A stretch of 64,000 bases of DNA, taken from Ceratotherium simum simum. Its lineage: Eukaryota > Chordata > Mammalia > Perissodactyla > Rhinocerotidae. The position numbers were made by a program, and so were the translations under genes. Below the pieces are notes generated by a model that saw nothing but the letters and a program-made list of their open reading frames with translations, did not search any database and was not told the origin of the DNA. Positions 1 to 11,768 of this stretch are shown one piece after another. Each line of letters begins with the position of its first letter. The first letter of the stretch is position 1. The stretch spans positions 33,276-97,275 of the forward strand of contig NW_004454240.1 of NCBI RefSeq assembly GCF_000283155.1, read 5' to 3'.

Positions 1-1775
1 TTCTGATTGGTTCTTTTTTATATCTTCCATTTCTTTCTTGATGTTCTCACTGAGTTCATCCATTCTTCTCCCAAGATCAGTGAGGATCCTTAACACACTT
101 TGTTTGAACTCTCTGTCCGGTAGGTTGCTCATTTCTGTTTCATTTAGTTCCTTTTCTGGGGTTTTGTCCTGTTCCGTTACTTGGAATGTATTCCTTTCCC
201 TCCTCATTTTGCCTCTTTCCCTGTGCTTGTGTCGATGTATTAGGTAGGTCAGCTACACCTCCTGCTCTTGGAGAGGTGACCTTGTGTAAGTGATGCCTTA
301 TGAGGCCCAGCAGTGTGCTTCCCCCAGTTCCAAATATTCCAGGAGTGATCCCCATGTGGGCTACGTGTGTCCTTCTGCTGTGGCTGGGTTGCTCTTCCAG
401 TAGGTGCCCAGGGAGGCTGAGCTGTCCCCCTGGCCAGCTGGTTGCAATGCTTAGCTGCTTGTAGTTGTTGTGGGCCCTTCAGTCTCTTTATCAGGTGTGG
501 GGAGCCCCAGCACAGCTGGCTGCAAGGTCTAATAGCACATTCCTGTTGCAGTATTTCTATTAAGTGAGTAGGCCTCCAGTGTGGCTGGTTGTTAGGCTCA
601 GGGGCTTACAATTGCTATAAGCCTCCAGCCTTTAAGTCTCTTGTCAGCTCTCTAAGGATTGCAGCTGTGTGGGTCTGGCCTCAGACATGGGAGCACCTAA
701 TTGTTTCAGGCTTTGGAAAGTGGGGCCAATCCCCTATGTGGGTCTTTGAGAAGCACAATTCTTCCGTAGCTGACAAACCCCATTGCCCACAGGTCCACAC
801 ACACAGTCAACACAGTCCTGCCCTGTGGGTGCACCCCAACCTCCTAAAGTGGACCCAGTCTCTCCAAGGCGGGAGTCCCACACACTCCACCACCACCCCA
901 CACTCTCCACCTGCTCCTCATGCACACCCTGCCACAGAGAGGTGGACCCACTCACCAGGCTGCAGAGAATCCAGGCAGTTCACTTAGCAGGCCCACAAGT
1001 TGCCCGAGGGCTTGCTGTTGGGTGGGTCCAGTCCCTAGTGTAGGCTGCCTGCACTGGATGAGCTGGATTAAATTGGTGCTCTAGTGGGTGGGGCAGACCC
1101 TGGGCTAGCAGGCCAGGGGAAGAACTCCAATGGCACCTGCCAGCATCCATGTCAGCACATCCACACTAGGTAGCAACAATGGCCACTGCCAATATCCCAG
1201 TCCCTGGAGAGGTCTCACCTCTCACCGAGATGCACTCACAGCCTATCAGGTCAGTCTCTTTTCACCAAAGGACTGTGCACCTTTCTTTCTGGTGGTTTTA
1301 GGTTGCTTTCTGAAATGGATGAATTTGTGCATGGGCCCTTTAAGAGCTGGCTTTAATTTCTTTGTGAACCAGCTTTTCTGTGGGTGTTCCCCAGTGTTGT
1401 TAGTAGCAAGCAAAGTCAGATATTAGGCCACTCATCTCGGTTTGGACCCACTCGTCTGGGTCCAAAAAATGCCTATAGTGGGAACGCTCCCCAGCTCAGG
1501 GCCCCCACTCCTCCAGGGATGGCTGCTTACCTTTGGGTTGCTCCCAGGCGGCCATGAAGCATTGCAGCTTGTGAAGGTGGCGTTTTTTCTCTCCAGAAGG
1601 GAATTTCTGCCTCTTCTACCTCTATTAGGATTGCCGTTTGTTGCAGGGGTTCCACTTATCCAGTTTTCATCTCTCTCTCAGGAGTAATTTTTCCAAGAGT
1701 AGTTGTAAATTTGCTGTGTCCGTGGGAGGAGGTGAGTTCAGATTCTGCCTATGCCGCCATCTTGACTTCTCTCCC
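1..1775 (-). mobile_element. L1 retrotransposon, 5' UTR and start of ORF1, cut by window edge
   Basis: Read on the minus strand, this starts near 1775 with the L1-like 5' end AAGTCAAGATGGCGGCATAG (1751-1770 reversed). It runs through a long GC-rich untranslated region into the A-rich coiled-coil part of ORF1 near positions 1-200. The remaining ORF1, ORF2 and 3' end lie beyond the left edge. The 5' UTR is unlike those of the three near-full-length L1s in this window, whose 5' ends resemble AGCATCATGGCAGAGTGAG, so it is another L1 lineage. Small ORFs here are broken by stops. The 1775-1887 interval to its right was not recognised. Confidence 0.75.
1247..1255 (+). promoter_or_regulatory. Candidate antisense splice donor in L1 5' UTR
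   Basis: The plus strand, antisense to the L1 at 1-1775, reads CAG|GTCAGT with the cut after 1249. The 70-80 bases before it match the reverse complement of about 57146-57230, and the match ends exactly at this CAG/GT boundary. It is therefore inferred to be a donor used by antisense L1-promoter transcripts. Use in vivo is not shown by sequence alone. Confidence 0.45.
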
Positions 1776-1887
1776 TGCATGTAATCCTTAATTAAAATTT
1801 GAATTTCCAGTTGGGCAAGATCTTGGGTTTCATTTTGAATTTCCATTTCTTGCCCTTGTGTGTCATTTTGTGGGTGATTATGGTATG

Positions 1888-3858
1888 AATCAATCAATGT
1901 AATTCATCAAATTAACAAACTGAAGAAGAAAAACCAAATGATCGTATCAGTTGATGCAGTAAAAGCATTTGACAAAATTCAACATCTATTACAAATAAAA
2001 ACTCTCAGCAACCTAGGAATATAAGGGAACTTTCTCAACCTGATAGAGGTCATCTACAAAAATCCCACAGCAAACATTATGTTTCATGATGAAAGACTGA
2101 ATGCTTTTCCCCTAAAGTTGGGAAAAAGAAAAAGAAGTCTGCTCTCACCACTCTTATTCAACATCATACTGGATGTCCTAGATAGCGTAATTAATCAAGA
2201 AACAGAAATAAAAGTATTACAGATTGGAAAGAAAGAAACAAAACTGTTGCTATTTGTAGACCATGTAATTGTCTATATATAGAATCTCAAGAAATCCACA
2301 TAAAACTGTTAGAACTAATAAATGAGTTTAGAAGGTCACAGGGGGGGCCGGCCCCGTGGCTTAGTGGTTAAGTGTGTGCTCGCTGATGCTGGCGGCCCTG
2401 GTTCAGATCCCGGGTGCGCACCGACACACCGCTTCTCCAGCCATGCTGAGGCCACGTCCCACATACGGCAACTAGAAGGCTGTGCAACTATGACATACAA
2501 CTATCTAATGGGGCTTTGGGGGGAAAATAAATAAATAAATCTTTAAAAAAAAAAAAAGGTCACAGGGTACAAGGTCAACACACAAAAAAATTGTATTTCT
2601 ATGTACTAAAAATGAATAATCAGAAACAGAAGAATTAAAAACAATACCATTTATAATAGCTCCAAAAAATGAAATACTTACACATCTAAGAAAACATATA
2701 TAGGATTTGTATGCTGAAAAACCTGAATAAATGGAGAAACATACCATGTTTGTGTATTGAAGATTAAATATAGTTAAGAAGTCAATTTTCCCTAAATTTA
2801 TCTATAGATGTAATGTCAGAGTTTTTGTAGACATAGACAAGCTGATTCTAAAAGTTATATGAAAATGCAAAATAAATAAAATAATTAAAACAGTTTTGAA
2901 GAAGAATAATAAACAGAGTAATCACACTACTTGATTTTAAGAATTACTATAAAGCTACAGTAAGCAAGACAATGTGATATTAGCAAAAGGATTGACATAT
3001 AGATCCATGGAAAGAGTAAAGAGTCCAGAAATAGATCCACACAAATATGGCCAATCGATTTTTGACAAAGATGCTAAAGCAATTCAATGAAGAAAGAATA
3101 GTCTTTTCAACAATTGTGTTTCAACAATTGGACATCCATATGAAAAAAAAAATGAACCTCACCCTATACTGCACATGTTGTACAAAAATTAATTCAAAGT
3201 GGATCATAGAACTAAAGGTAAAATCTAAAAGTATAAATCTCATAGAAGAAAATATATAAGACAATCTTTGTGACATTGGGTTAGGCAAAAAGTCTTACAT
3301 ATGACACCAAAAGCATGATCCCTAAAAAAAATAATTGGTAAATTGGACTTCATCCAAATTAAAAACTTTTTCTCTTTGAAAGACCCTGCTAAGAGAATGA
3401 AAAGACAAGCCACAGACTGGGAGAAAATATTTGTAAAGCATATATTTGATAAAGGATTTGTATCCAGAATATACAAAGAACTCTTAAAAAACAATAGTAA
3501 GAAAACAAACAACCAAATTTAAAAACGGGCAAACTATTCGAACAGACACTTCATAAAAGAAGATATATGGATGTCAGGTAAGCACATGAAAAAGTGCTCA
3601 TTAAGGAAATGATAATTAAAGCAACAATGAGATAGCAGAATGAGGAGGAACTGGAACTCTCATATACTGTTGATGCGAATATAAAATAGTACAATCACTT
3701 TAGAAAACAGTTTGTCAGCTTCTTTAAAAGTCAAACATACACCTACCATATGATCCAGCCATTCTACTCCTAGCAAAATGAAAGCATATATCCATATAAT
3801 GATTTATACATGAATGTTCATAGCTGCTTTATTCATAGTAGACAAAAACTGGAAACAA
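1888..3858 (+). mobile_element. Old L1 fragment, ORF2 reverse transcriptase to near 3' end
   Basis: L1 ORF2 text starts abruptly near 1888 in the RT domain and continues towards the 3' part of ORF2. The RT active-site region near 2249-2262 reads FVDH rather than FADD, so it is catalytically dead, and stops and frameshifts are frequent. A SINE interrupts it at 2344-2555. It breaks off near 3858, in a part of ORF2 that normally continues for several hundred bases, and ERV-like sequence follows. It has neither a 5' end nor a poly(A) tail. Confidence 0.8.
2344..2555 (+). mobile_element. ERE-family SINE (CTTTGGGG-tail type)
   Basis: The tRNA-derived head begins GGGGCCGGCCCCGTGGCTTA, with a box-B-like GGTTCAGATCC, then the GGGGCTTTGGGGGG module and an A-rich tail. 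It is flanked by a perfect 12-bp duplication AAGGTCACAGGG at 2332-2343 and 2556-2567. It interrupts an older L1. Confidence 0.95.
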
Positions 3859-4973
3859 TCTCTTAATGGGATGCCCCACAGTTTCCCATGGTGGACGTTC
3901 TCCTTTGCTGCAACCAGCAATAAACCATCTTTGTTCAAAACTATAGGTGTCCTCTTGCTGATCTTTGCCTAGAAGGTATTTGCACAAATGGAGTTTCCAC
4001 CATGATTCACTTGAAGTCCTCACTGCATTGGACCAGGATTCTTGACTCAATAATACTGTGCACATCTGAGACTCCTTATGTTTCTACCTGCCATCCTACC
4101 CATGGCTGGTAGAAAGTTCATGCTGAATGAAGCTCTGATCTTTTGTTGAATTCCTTCATCATTGGGTTTATTCTATTTTCCTAGGTATAAGGTCTCTTGG
4201 GATCTATTTGATTTTTCTGATCAGATTTGTGTTGCTCCATTGTAAAATTGTTTTCTGGCCTTCTAACAGCTGTTCTTATGGTCTGTTTGCATCTGTAGTG
4301 TCTTAAGTGTCATTTGTCTATAAGATGAAAAGTCAATAGGGAAAGTTTATGGGAATAAACCAAATAAGTCTGTCCTTAATCCAGTCCCTGGGGTTGAGGA
4401 GCTCAGGAGGTCTCCTCAAATCCATGTCCTTTAGACATATGTTGCCTCAAGTCCCATAGCAAAGTGTTATAAGGACTTCTTCCTCAGTCTTGTTTTTGTG
4501 TCCCCAAAAACTGCTTTGTTTAGCTTCATCTGCCCAGAATCAGGAGGTATTGTCTGGCCCCTGATTGGTGACAACTGGCCTTTCACCAAATTCTAGAGAC
4601 ACCAAGTTAAACAAGCACCATCCTTATAGACTGTTGTTGTTCTCATGGAATCATGTTCATCTAAAACTGCATTTCTTCATAGCCAAATACCTGTTTCCTT
4701 TATGTTTTTGCATTATAATGCTAATTTGTATACTTGTCTCTTAACTGGCACAATTTCACTAGGGATAATTTTAAATTGCTGTGGCCTTTTGAGGGACCTT
4801 TTGACATGAAACAGATTTTTCATTTGAGAGACACCTTGAAACAAGAAGTGAAGAAATCCTTATAAGGAGATAGCTTTTCCTGCTTGTCTAAAAGAGAGAT
4901 CATTTTGTTTAATATAGGATGCATTTCCTTATTCATTTCCATCTCTTGAGGGATGAATAAGTGCTGGCTTTTT

Positions 4974-5970
4974 TAATTAAAGACTTTATTCTTTAGAGCA
5001 GTTTTAGGTTGACAATAAAATCAAGAGGAAGGTATAAAGATTTCCCATATGCCCTTTGCTCCCACACATGCATAGCCTCCTCCATCATCAACAGCCACCA
5101 CCAATGTGGTACATGTGTTACAACTGATGAACCTACATTGACAAGTCATTATCACCCAAAGTCCATAGTTTACATTAGGGTTCACTTTTGGTGTTGTACA
5201 TTCTATGGGCTTGGACAAATGTATAATGACATGTATCCATTATTATGCGATCATACACAGTATTTTCACTGCCCTAAAAAGCTTCTGTACTCCACCTATT
5301 TATCACTTCATTCTTCCCCATCTTAATCCCCTGGCAACCACTAATCTTTTTTCTGTATCCATAGTTTTGCCTTTTCCAGAATGTCACATAGTTGGAATTA
5401 AACAGTATATAGTCTTTTCAGATTGGCTTCTTTCACTTTGTAATATGCATTTAAATTTCCTCTGTGCCTTTTCATGGCTTGATAGCTCATTTCTTTTTAG
5501 TGTTGAATAATCTTCCATTGTCTGGAAGTACCACAATGTGTTTATTCATTTATTTACTGAAGGACATCTTGGTTGCTTCCAAATTTTGGCAATTATGAAT
5601 AAAGCTACTATAAACATCTGTGTGCAGGTTTTTGTGTGGACATAAGTTTTCAACTTCTTTAGGTAAATACCAAGGAACGTGATTTCTGGACCATGTGGTA
5701 AGAGTATTTTTAGTTTTGTAGGAAACCCCTAAACTGTCACCCAAAGTGGCTGTACCATTTTGCATTTCCACCAGCAGTGAATGAGAGTTCCTGTTGCTCC
5801 ACATCCTAATCGGCATTTGGTATTGTTGGTGTTTGGATTTTGGCCATTCTACAAGGTGTGTGGTGGTATCTTGTTGTTTTAATTTGCGTTTCCCTGATGA
5901 CATATGATGTGGAGCATCCTTTCATGTGCTTATTTGCCATTTGTATATCTTCTTTGGTGAGGTCTCTGTT
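4974..5970 (-). mobile_element. L1 3' fragment, minus strand, 5'-truncated
   Basis: The reverse complement is the 3' part of L1 ORF2 plus 3' UTR of an older L1 family; the plus strand shows T-rich sequence at the left end. Direct repeats AGTGCTGGCTTTTT at 4960-4973 and 5971-5984 mark a 14-bp target-site duplication, and the inferred nick site resembles the L1 endonuclease preference. It is a simple 5'-truncated insertion into ERV-1. ORFs across it are fragments. Confidence 0.85.
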
Positions 5971-6379
5971 AGTGCTGGCTTTTTATTCATGTGGCTTGAC
6001 AACACTGTCAATGGCTCGAGTTGTGTAAACCAGATATACTGTCACTCTCTTTAGTATATATGTTTATCAAAATCCATTTCTCTACATCTAAACATTTTTT
6101 TCTCTCCTTACAGGAACCCCTATAAGATCGATGTAAAATTTAAAAGCCTTGAGATGCTTTTACCTAAGGAGACAGCCATAATAATAGTGGAGTTTAACAA
6201 AAATGTCTCATGATAGTACTCACAATAGCAGAGATAAATTGGCCATGTTATTGAACCAACATTGGTTGGGTAATTTTAAAGATATTGCCAAGAAGTTTTC
6301 CAATTATATCCTATCTGCCAATGACACAGTCCTGACAAGAGTATAAAGGTAGGACATGGGCAGGAACCAAAGCCTCAAG

Positions 6380-7010
6380 CCCCTTTGAATACATCCATAT
6401 GGATTTTACACAAATACTCCCAGGAATGACCAATAAATATATTCTAGTTATTGTTTGTAATTCTTAGAGTAGGTATACCCTCTTAGATGGAGAGCTATGG
6501 TTATAATAATTTTTTAAATTTGATTTTCTATTCCAAAATTGGAGAATCCTAACTTATCTTTACAGCAATAGGGACACATATTTCACTGGCACTATTATTA
6601 AACAACAATTTAAAGCCTTTCACTCAGAACACCACTGTCCTTATCATCCACAAACTTCAGGAAAAGTAAAGAGAGCTAATGAAATTCTCAAACTCTAATT
6701 ATCAAAGCTTTCAGAAACCTTCAAACTTCTAATAACCAAACTATTGTCATTGGCCTTGATGACAATAAGATCAATCTCCTTTAGGACCCACAAGTTATCT
6801 CCTCCTGAGTTAATAATAGGCTGCCTCATGCATTTGGAATTTCCTCCCATCCTAGATTCTTCCATACTAAAGGCTAATGTGTCTGAATACAAGAGATTGT
6901 ATGATCCTTCCAGATGTATCACCAACAAGTACAAGCTTCATTTCCAAAATTCCACCTAGACAGCTTCTGTATGATCTGCAACCTGGAGATTTAGTCTTAT
7001 GCAAATAACA
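6380..7010 (+). pseudogene. ERV-1 integrase remnant
   Basis: Reading across two frames gives a retroviral integrase core. HMDFTQILPGM near 6398-6430 carries the first catalytic Asp, RDTYFTGT near 6570-6593 the second, and HPQTSGKVKRAN near 6650-6680 covers the third position. The usual Glu there is Lys (GKVKRAN). The C-terminal part follows at 6744-6957 in another frame before a stop. Frameshifts, stops and the Glu-to-Lys change make it inactive. It could only integrate viral DNA if intact, which it is not. Class I assignment rests on motif spacing and the relationship to ERV-2. Confidence 0.7.
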
Positions 7011-7104
7011 TAAGAGAAAAACTGCCCTTGAGTCTCAATGAAAAAGGCCTTATAAAGTACTCCTAATAACTAGCACAACAATAAAATAATGAGGGTGTCC
7101 ATCC

Positions 7105-7480
7105 TTGGAATCATACTTTCCAATAAGAAAGACATTGTTATAGTTCATTCAGTCTACAAAATACCACAGATTGGGTGGCTTATAAATAACAGAAATTTAT
7201 TTCTCAAAGTTCTAGAGACTGAGAAGTCCAAGATCAAGGCACCAGCTTGGTCAAGTTGGAGCCCTTTTCCTGGTTCATAATCAGCACCTTCTCACTGTGT
7301 CCTCACATGGTGGAAGGGGTGAAGAATCTCTGTGGGGTCTCATAAGAACACTAATCCCATTCATAAGGGCTCCACCGTCATGACCTAAGCTCCTCTCAAA
7401 GGTCCCACCTCCTAATACCATGATTTTGGGGGTCAAGATTTCAACATCTGAATTTGGGGGGATATAAACATTCTGACAAT
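7105..7480 (-). mobile_element. MLT1/MST-like LTR (ERVL-MaLR), minus strand
   Basis: The plus strand has the reversed hallmarks of MaLR LTRs: GATTGGGTGGCTTATAAA, AACAGAAATTTATTTCTCA, TGTGTCCTCACATGGTGGAA and CCTAATACCATGATTTTGGG. Its length (about 375 bp) fits a solo LTR. It sits inside ERV-1 after the integrase remnant, so it either inserted into ERV-1 or was joined by rearrangement. Confidence 0.8.
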
Positions 7481-7999
7481 AGTAGACAAACATCATTTTG
7501 TCCTGACTGTTGGATGTCAATTCCATTGGGATACCTCAAACTGAAGATTCTTAGGAATTCTTCAGAAGAAGCTGACTTCAGAAATACACAGATTCTACCC
7601 AAGAGGACAGAACAAGCCACCTGTTTCAGAAGTGGACAGGTTCTGCCCAAAACTATGGAACAAGATTAATTATTTGATCTTTCAGCACCGTTTTCTGTCC
7701 CTTTGCTCTACTGCTAACTCTTGCCTATTAGATTTTGTCAGCTTCTAGAACACTAATATGATCTCCCTTATCTTTTTTTTTTTTTTTTGTCTCCTATGGT
7801 CTCCTTCTGCCACTTAAAAACAAATACAAAACTCTGTTGTACCTTTTTCCCAGACTATAGCTATTTCACTGAAGTTAGCTGATTGCCCTAATGGCCAAAA
7901 TTTAATAGCTGTCACTTTAAACAGTTCAGAAGGTAGATTTTCTTTTACAGGCCCCTTCGTGTATTTAAGTTTTCCTCCCTAACCTTCAGTCTTGTAAAA

Positions 8000-8560
8000 A
8001 AAAATGACCTTAACTTCTTATCAACAAAATGCTTCTGCTGAGGTCATTACAACATTATCAGCAAAGCCTAGATCCTCAGGAATGGGAATAAATTTATGTT
8101 CTATTTAGAGACACTGCAGCTGCTTTGCAGGAACTATTTAACTCCACTCAAGGAATTTGACCACATCAAATAACAAAAAATTGACTCACTCCTGTTGTGC
8201 CAAGTGGTACTTATACTCCCAATACAGCCTGTAGCCAACTAGGATACTACTTATGTGGCTATCAGGCTTACCCTTATCTGCCACTAGCTTAGCCTGTATA
8301 TTCAGGATAATTGATAGAGACTTTGAGATGTTTGCAACTACTACCTCTTTATGTTTTCCTAGGGGAAAAAATCCAGAAACTTCCAAAATGAGGTGAGCAC
8401 AAGCTACTTAGGAGAACTCCCAGTAACTGACTGCCTCTTTTTGCATACTGTACAAGCAACAAATCCCACAGCATAAATAATACAACTGGAAAAAGTAGTC
8501 CAAAACTTTTCTCTGACCCTAGCAGAAGTCATAAATGACAGAACTTCTGCTCTGGAAGCC
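8000..8560 (+). pseudogene. Possible ERV-1 env remnant
   Basis: One frame near 8205-8290 reads LCGYQAYPYLPLA, reminiscent of a surface-glycoprotein motif of class I ERVs. The position between integrase and the 3' LTR fits env. No continuous frame exists and no transmembrane-subunit motif was found. Low confidence; it may be unrelated filler. Confidence 0.35.
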
Positions 8561-9121
8561 CAAAAACTACTCTAAATTCATTAATGAGTCATCATGGACA
8601 ATTGCATGGCCCGTGATTTCCCCTTAGCCATCCAAAGGAGAGTTTGTGTTATAGTAAATACTTCTTGCTGCATCTATGTAAATATTACAGTCAAATATAA
8701 CAGTCTGTGACTAGCCTAAAAGAAAAAAAAAAGACCTGGACCACTAAAACACACCCAGATGGATTCTGGGACATGTTTTCATTGCCTACGTTTTATAATC
8801 TAGGCCTCCTGGCTTTGAGACCTGTTACAAGGACTAATGATCATTTTGTTTCTGTTAATTATCTGTGTTGCAGTTGTCCAATGTATCCTATATAAAATCT
8901 AAAATGCTACTGTGCAGCCATCATCACATCAAATGATCCAACAGCTTGTCTTAACAAAAGGAACAGGAAGGATTAACCCTAGTCTAACTACAGACTATGT
9001 TGTCTGAACACCTTCCTGATTTTGATTAGCAAAATCCCAGCAATGATGATATTAATCCATGGATATCATGAATTAATTTCCTGAAGCCTAACTTTATCTT
9101 TCCTTGCCAAATGGGGGGGAC

Positions 9122-9651
9122 TGAGAAAGAGAAAAGCAGCCCCTAACATCCGGGAACTGACCTGACACTTACAGCCAGGCCTTAGTGATATTAGGCGCTG
9201 GCCTGACATTTGTAGCTAGGTCATGACGTTTTCCTATTAAAGCTAAACAACCTCACAGAATGCTAACATCAGGCAACACTAACATCTATGACTGTAGTAA
9301 AGTGAGACATAAGAAACAAGACCAATTCCTAAGGTCACTGTGGAAAAGACTACTTCTTAAGGTCACTGCACTAAAGCACCAAAATACAAAACATCCCCCT
9401 CTCCCAGCCAATAGTAGTGACTACTGCTTCTTTACCACTTACAGTTCTAGGCTAAGGTAATTCTTCCCTTCTTTTAGATAAGATTTATTAAGGTACCTAA
9501 TCAGAGGATTGCCTCTGCTCCCTAACAGCATCCAATCCAAAGCAAAGTCCTATATTGCCCAAATCCTTTCTAATACCCTCTTACTGAGGTGCTCCATGGT
9601 TCCCCATGGTATGCTTTCATGCATTCTCTCTTGTTAGAATAAGCAATAAAT
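9122..9651 (+). mobile_element. ERV-1 3' LTR, upstream part
   Basis: Starts with TG just after the polypurine tract at 9109-9120 and runs to an AATAAA (9646-9651 within CAATAAAT), where L1-A is inserted. The rest of the LTR resumes at 16724. Net LTR length is about 588 bp once L1-A is removed. It would carry U3 and the polyadenylation signal. Confidence 0.65.
9638..9651 (+). repeat. Target-site duplication of L1-A, left copy
   Basis: AATAAGCAATAAAT here is repeated exactly at 16710-16723. It defines the L1-A insertion and contains the LTR AATAAA. Confidence 0.9.
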
Positions 9652-9879
9652 TGAGGGTAACATTAGCATCACGGCAGAGTGAGTTGTTTCCTTTGTAGCA
9701 CCCCTCTAAATTACAACCAGTAGAACATCCATAGACCAAGAAAAGATTCTCTGCACAGCACATCAGAACACCTGAGAGATCCATGCATCTATACATCTGA
9801 AAGTGGGTGGAATGGAGCTCTGGGAGGCAGTGTGGCAAGAGGAGCAGCCCCCTACTGCTACCCCAGCAGTGGTGGTCCA

Positions 9880-10375
9880 AAACACAGATGCTCTTAGCAG
9901 TGGCAGTAGTGCCCTGACCTGAGGTTTAAAGGAACACTCTGGTGTGCACTGGCAGCCAGAGGCTACAGGAGCAGACATAGCATTCATGGCTTAGCACCTG
10001 AACCACCAGCAGTGACATGTGGCACACATGACCTGAGGCTTCAGGACACCCAGCAATGCTGGTGACCCAGCCCCTCTCCCTGCCCCAGCAGTGGTGCCAA
10101 TCTTTGCAACAGAGTGGACTGCATCCAAACTGCAGATACCTCTAGCAAGGACAGTGATGTCCTGACCTGAGGTTTCAAAAAGCACACCAGCACCTGTCAG
10201 CAACCAGAGGCTGCATGAGCATCAATGGCACTCACAGCTTAGCACCTGCAGTGGCAAATGGCATCTGTAACCTGAGGTTTCAGGAGCCACAGCAGAACCC
10301 ATGACCCAGCCACCAGTGGCAGCAACCTCGACACCGGCTCTCCCAGCAGTGTAGGCTGCATACAAGACCCTGGGC
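9880..10375 (+). repeat. Two tandem 248-bp monomers in the L1-A 5' UTR
   Basis: Three anchors recur with the same 248-base offset: CCTGACCTGAGGTTT at 9913 and 10161; CAGCCAGAGGCT at 9953 and CAACCAGAGGCT at 10201; CTTAGCACCTG at 9990 and 10238. The copies are diverged. This resembles the promoter monomers of some rodent L1s in layout, not sequence; a promoter role is inference. Monomer edges are approximate. Confidence 0.75.
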
Positions 10376-10803
10376 CCCTGGCAATGACAGCACCACCCAT
10401 GAATGCAGTGCCCCTGGGATCATTGCTGCCAGCACCCTGAAATAACCTGGGAGCAGCAGCACAGGTAGTTCACAGGGCAGCCGCACCTGAGCCCTTGAAG
10501 AGCCTGCAGAGAGAGTCGGGGAACACAAGACCCAGGCGACCCAAGAAGCAGCAGAAGTGCTCACAGCCTGGTGACCCTGGAGGCAACACCTGAGATTGCA
10601 GTGACATCATAAGCAGCAAGGCACCACCAACCTCAAAGGCACAAGCAGCACAAGGAGGGCACTGAAAACACCTCTGGCAGAGGCAGTGGAGGGTGGAAAG
10701 TGCAGACTCTCAAATACAACCAGAAGCAGCTCAGAATCAAAGAAACCAAACCCTTACCCAAATAAGAAAGGTGGTTACTACCACAACAAACTCATCGAGT
10801 ACC

Positions 10804-11768
10804 ATGAAGAACTACAGTAACATAGCAAAACAGAAAGAAAATGACAAATATCCAGAGATCAAACTTGAAGTCACAGAAGATTACAATCTGACAGAGAATT
10901 CAAAATAGCTGTCATGAAGAAACTCGAGTTACAAGAAAACTCAGAAAGACAGTTCAGTGAGCTCAGGAATAAAATTAATGAACAGGAGTACTTTACTAAA
11001 GAAATTTAAACTCTAAAATAAACCAGAAATTCTGGAGGAGAAGAACACAATTAATCAGATGAAAAATAAAGTAGAAAGCATTGGAAATAGAGTAGACCAT
11101 ATGGAAGAGAGAATTCGTGAGCTCAAAGATAGAAATCTAGAAATGATTCAGATGGAAGAGGAGAGAGAACGAAGATTTTTAAAAAATGAAGAAATTCTAT
11201 GACAAACATCTGACTCAACTAGTAAAAGCAACATAAGGATAATAAATATCCCAGAAGGAAAATAGACAGAGAAGAGAGCAGAGAGCTTATTTAAAGAAAC
11301 AATAGCTGAGAAATTCCCAAACCTGAGGAAGGAAATGAATATACAAGTACATGAACCTACTAGAACTCCTAATTATCTCAACACAATAAGACCTACAAGG
11401 CACATTATATTATAACTCAAAAGTCAATGACAAAGAAAGAATATTAAGGGCAGCCAGAGAGAAGAGAAGAAAATAACATACAAAGGAACCCCATCAGGCT
11501 ATCAGCAGATTTCTTAGCAGAAACTCTACAGGCTAGCTGAGAGTGGAATAATATATTCAAAATATTAAGAGACAGAAATCATCCAAGAATACTCAATCCA
11601 GCAAAGTTATGCTTCAGATATGAAGGAGAAATAAAGGCTTCCCCAGACAAACAAAAGCTGAGGGAATTCATTGCCACTAGGCCGCCTTACAAGAAATGTT
11701 CAAAGGACCCCCCTTACCTAAAACAAAAAGGCAAAGGTTTACAAATCTCTGAGCAAGGTGATAAATAG
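10804..11768 (+). pseudogene. L1-A ORF1 (ORF1p, RNA-binding), broken
   Basis: ORF1p is the trimeric RNA-binding chaperone of the L1 particle. An ATG at 10804 starts MKNYSNIAKQKENDKY, aligned with the starts in L1-C (29982) and L1-B (22059). A Lys/Glu-rich coiled coil follows (about 10900-11200), then the RRM/C-terminal part, seen as ISRNSTG-like and RNHPRILNPAKLCFRYEGEI-like text near 11490-11630. A stop ends the first frame at about 10906, and more stops and shifts follow; the expected stop is near 11768. Inactive. Confidence 0.8.

Larger units (their letters stand above)
3859..9121 (+). mobile_element. Endogenous retrovirus ERV-1, decayed internal region with LTR-like left end
   Basis: A class I (gammaretrovirus-like) provirus remnant. 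The left end (about 3860-3985) looks like the 3' part of an LTR, with AATAAA near 3920. The stretch around 4760-4830 resembles the gag-side region of ERV-2 near 36270-36340. Integrase remains follow at about 6380-7010 and weak env traces at about 8000-8560. A purine tract AAATGGGGGGGA (9109-9120) just precedes a TG that starts the 3' LTR. Protease and reverse transcriptase are missing, so a large internal deletion is inferred. A minus-strand L1 (4974-5970) and an MLT1-like LTR (7105-7480) lie inside it. No open frame of useful length survives. Confidence 0.65.

Noticed and set aside
2344..2420. tRNA gene
   Set aside because: The tRNA-like heads of ERE SINEs do not fold to a full tRNA with intact acceptor stem and continue into SINE tails.
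7454..7669. Small ORFs between the MLT1-like LTR and ERV-1 env traces
   Set aside because: They cross the LTR boundary and show no recognisable domain.
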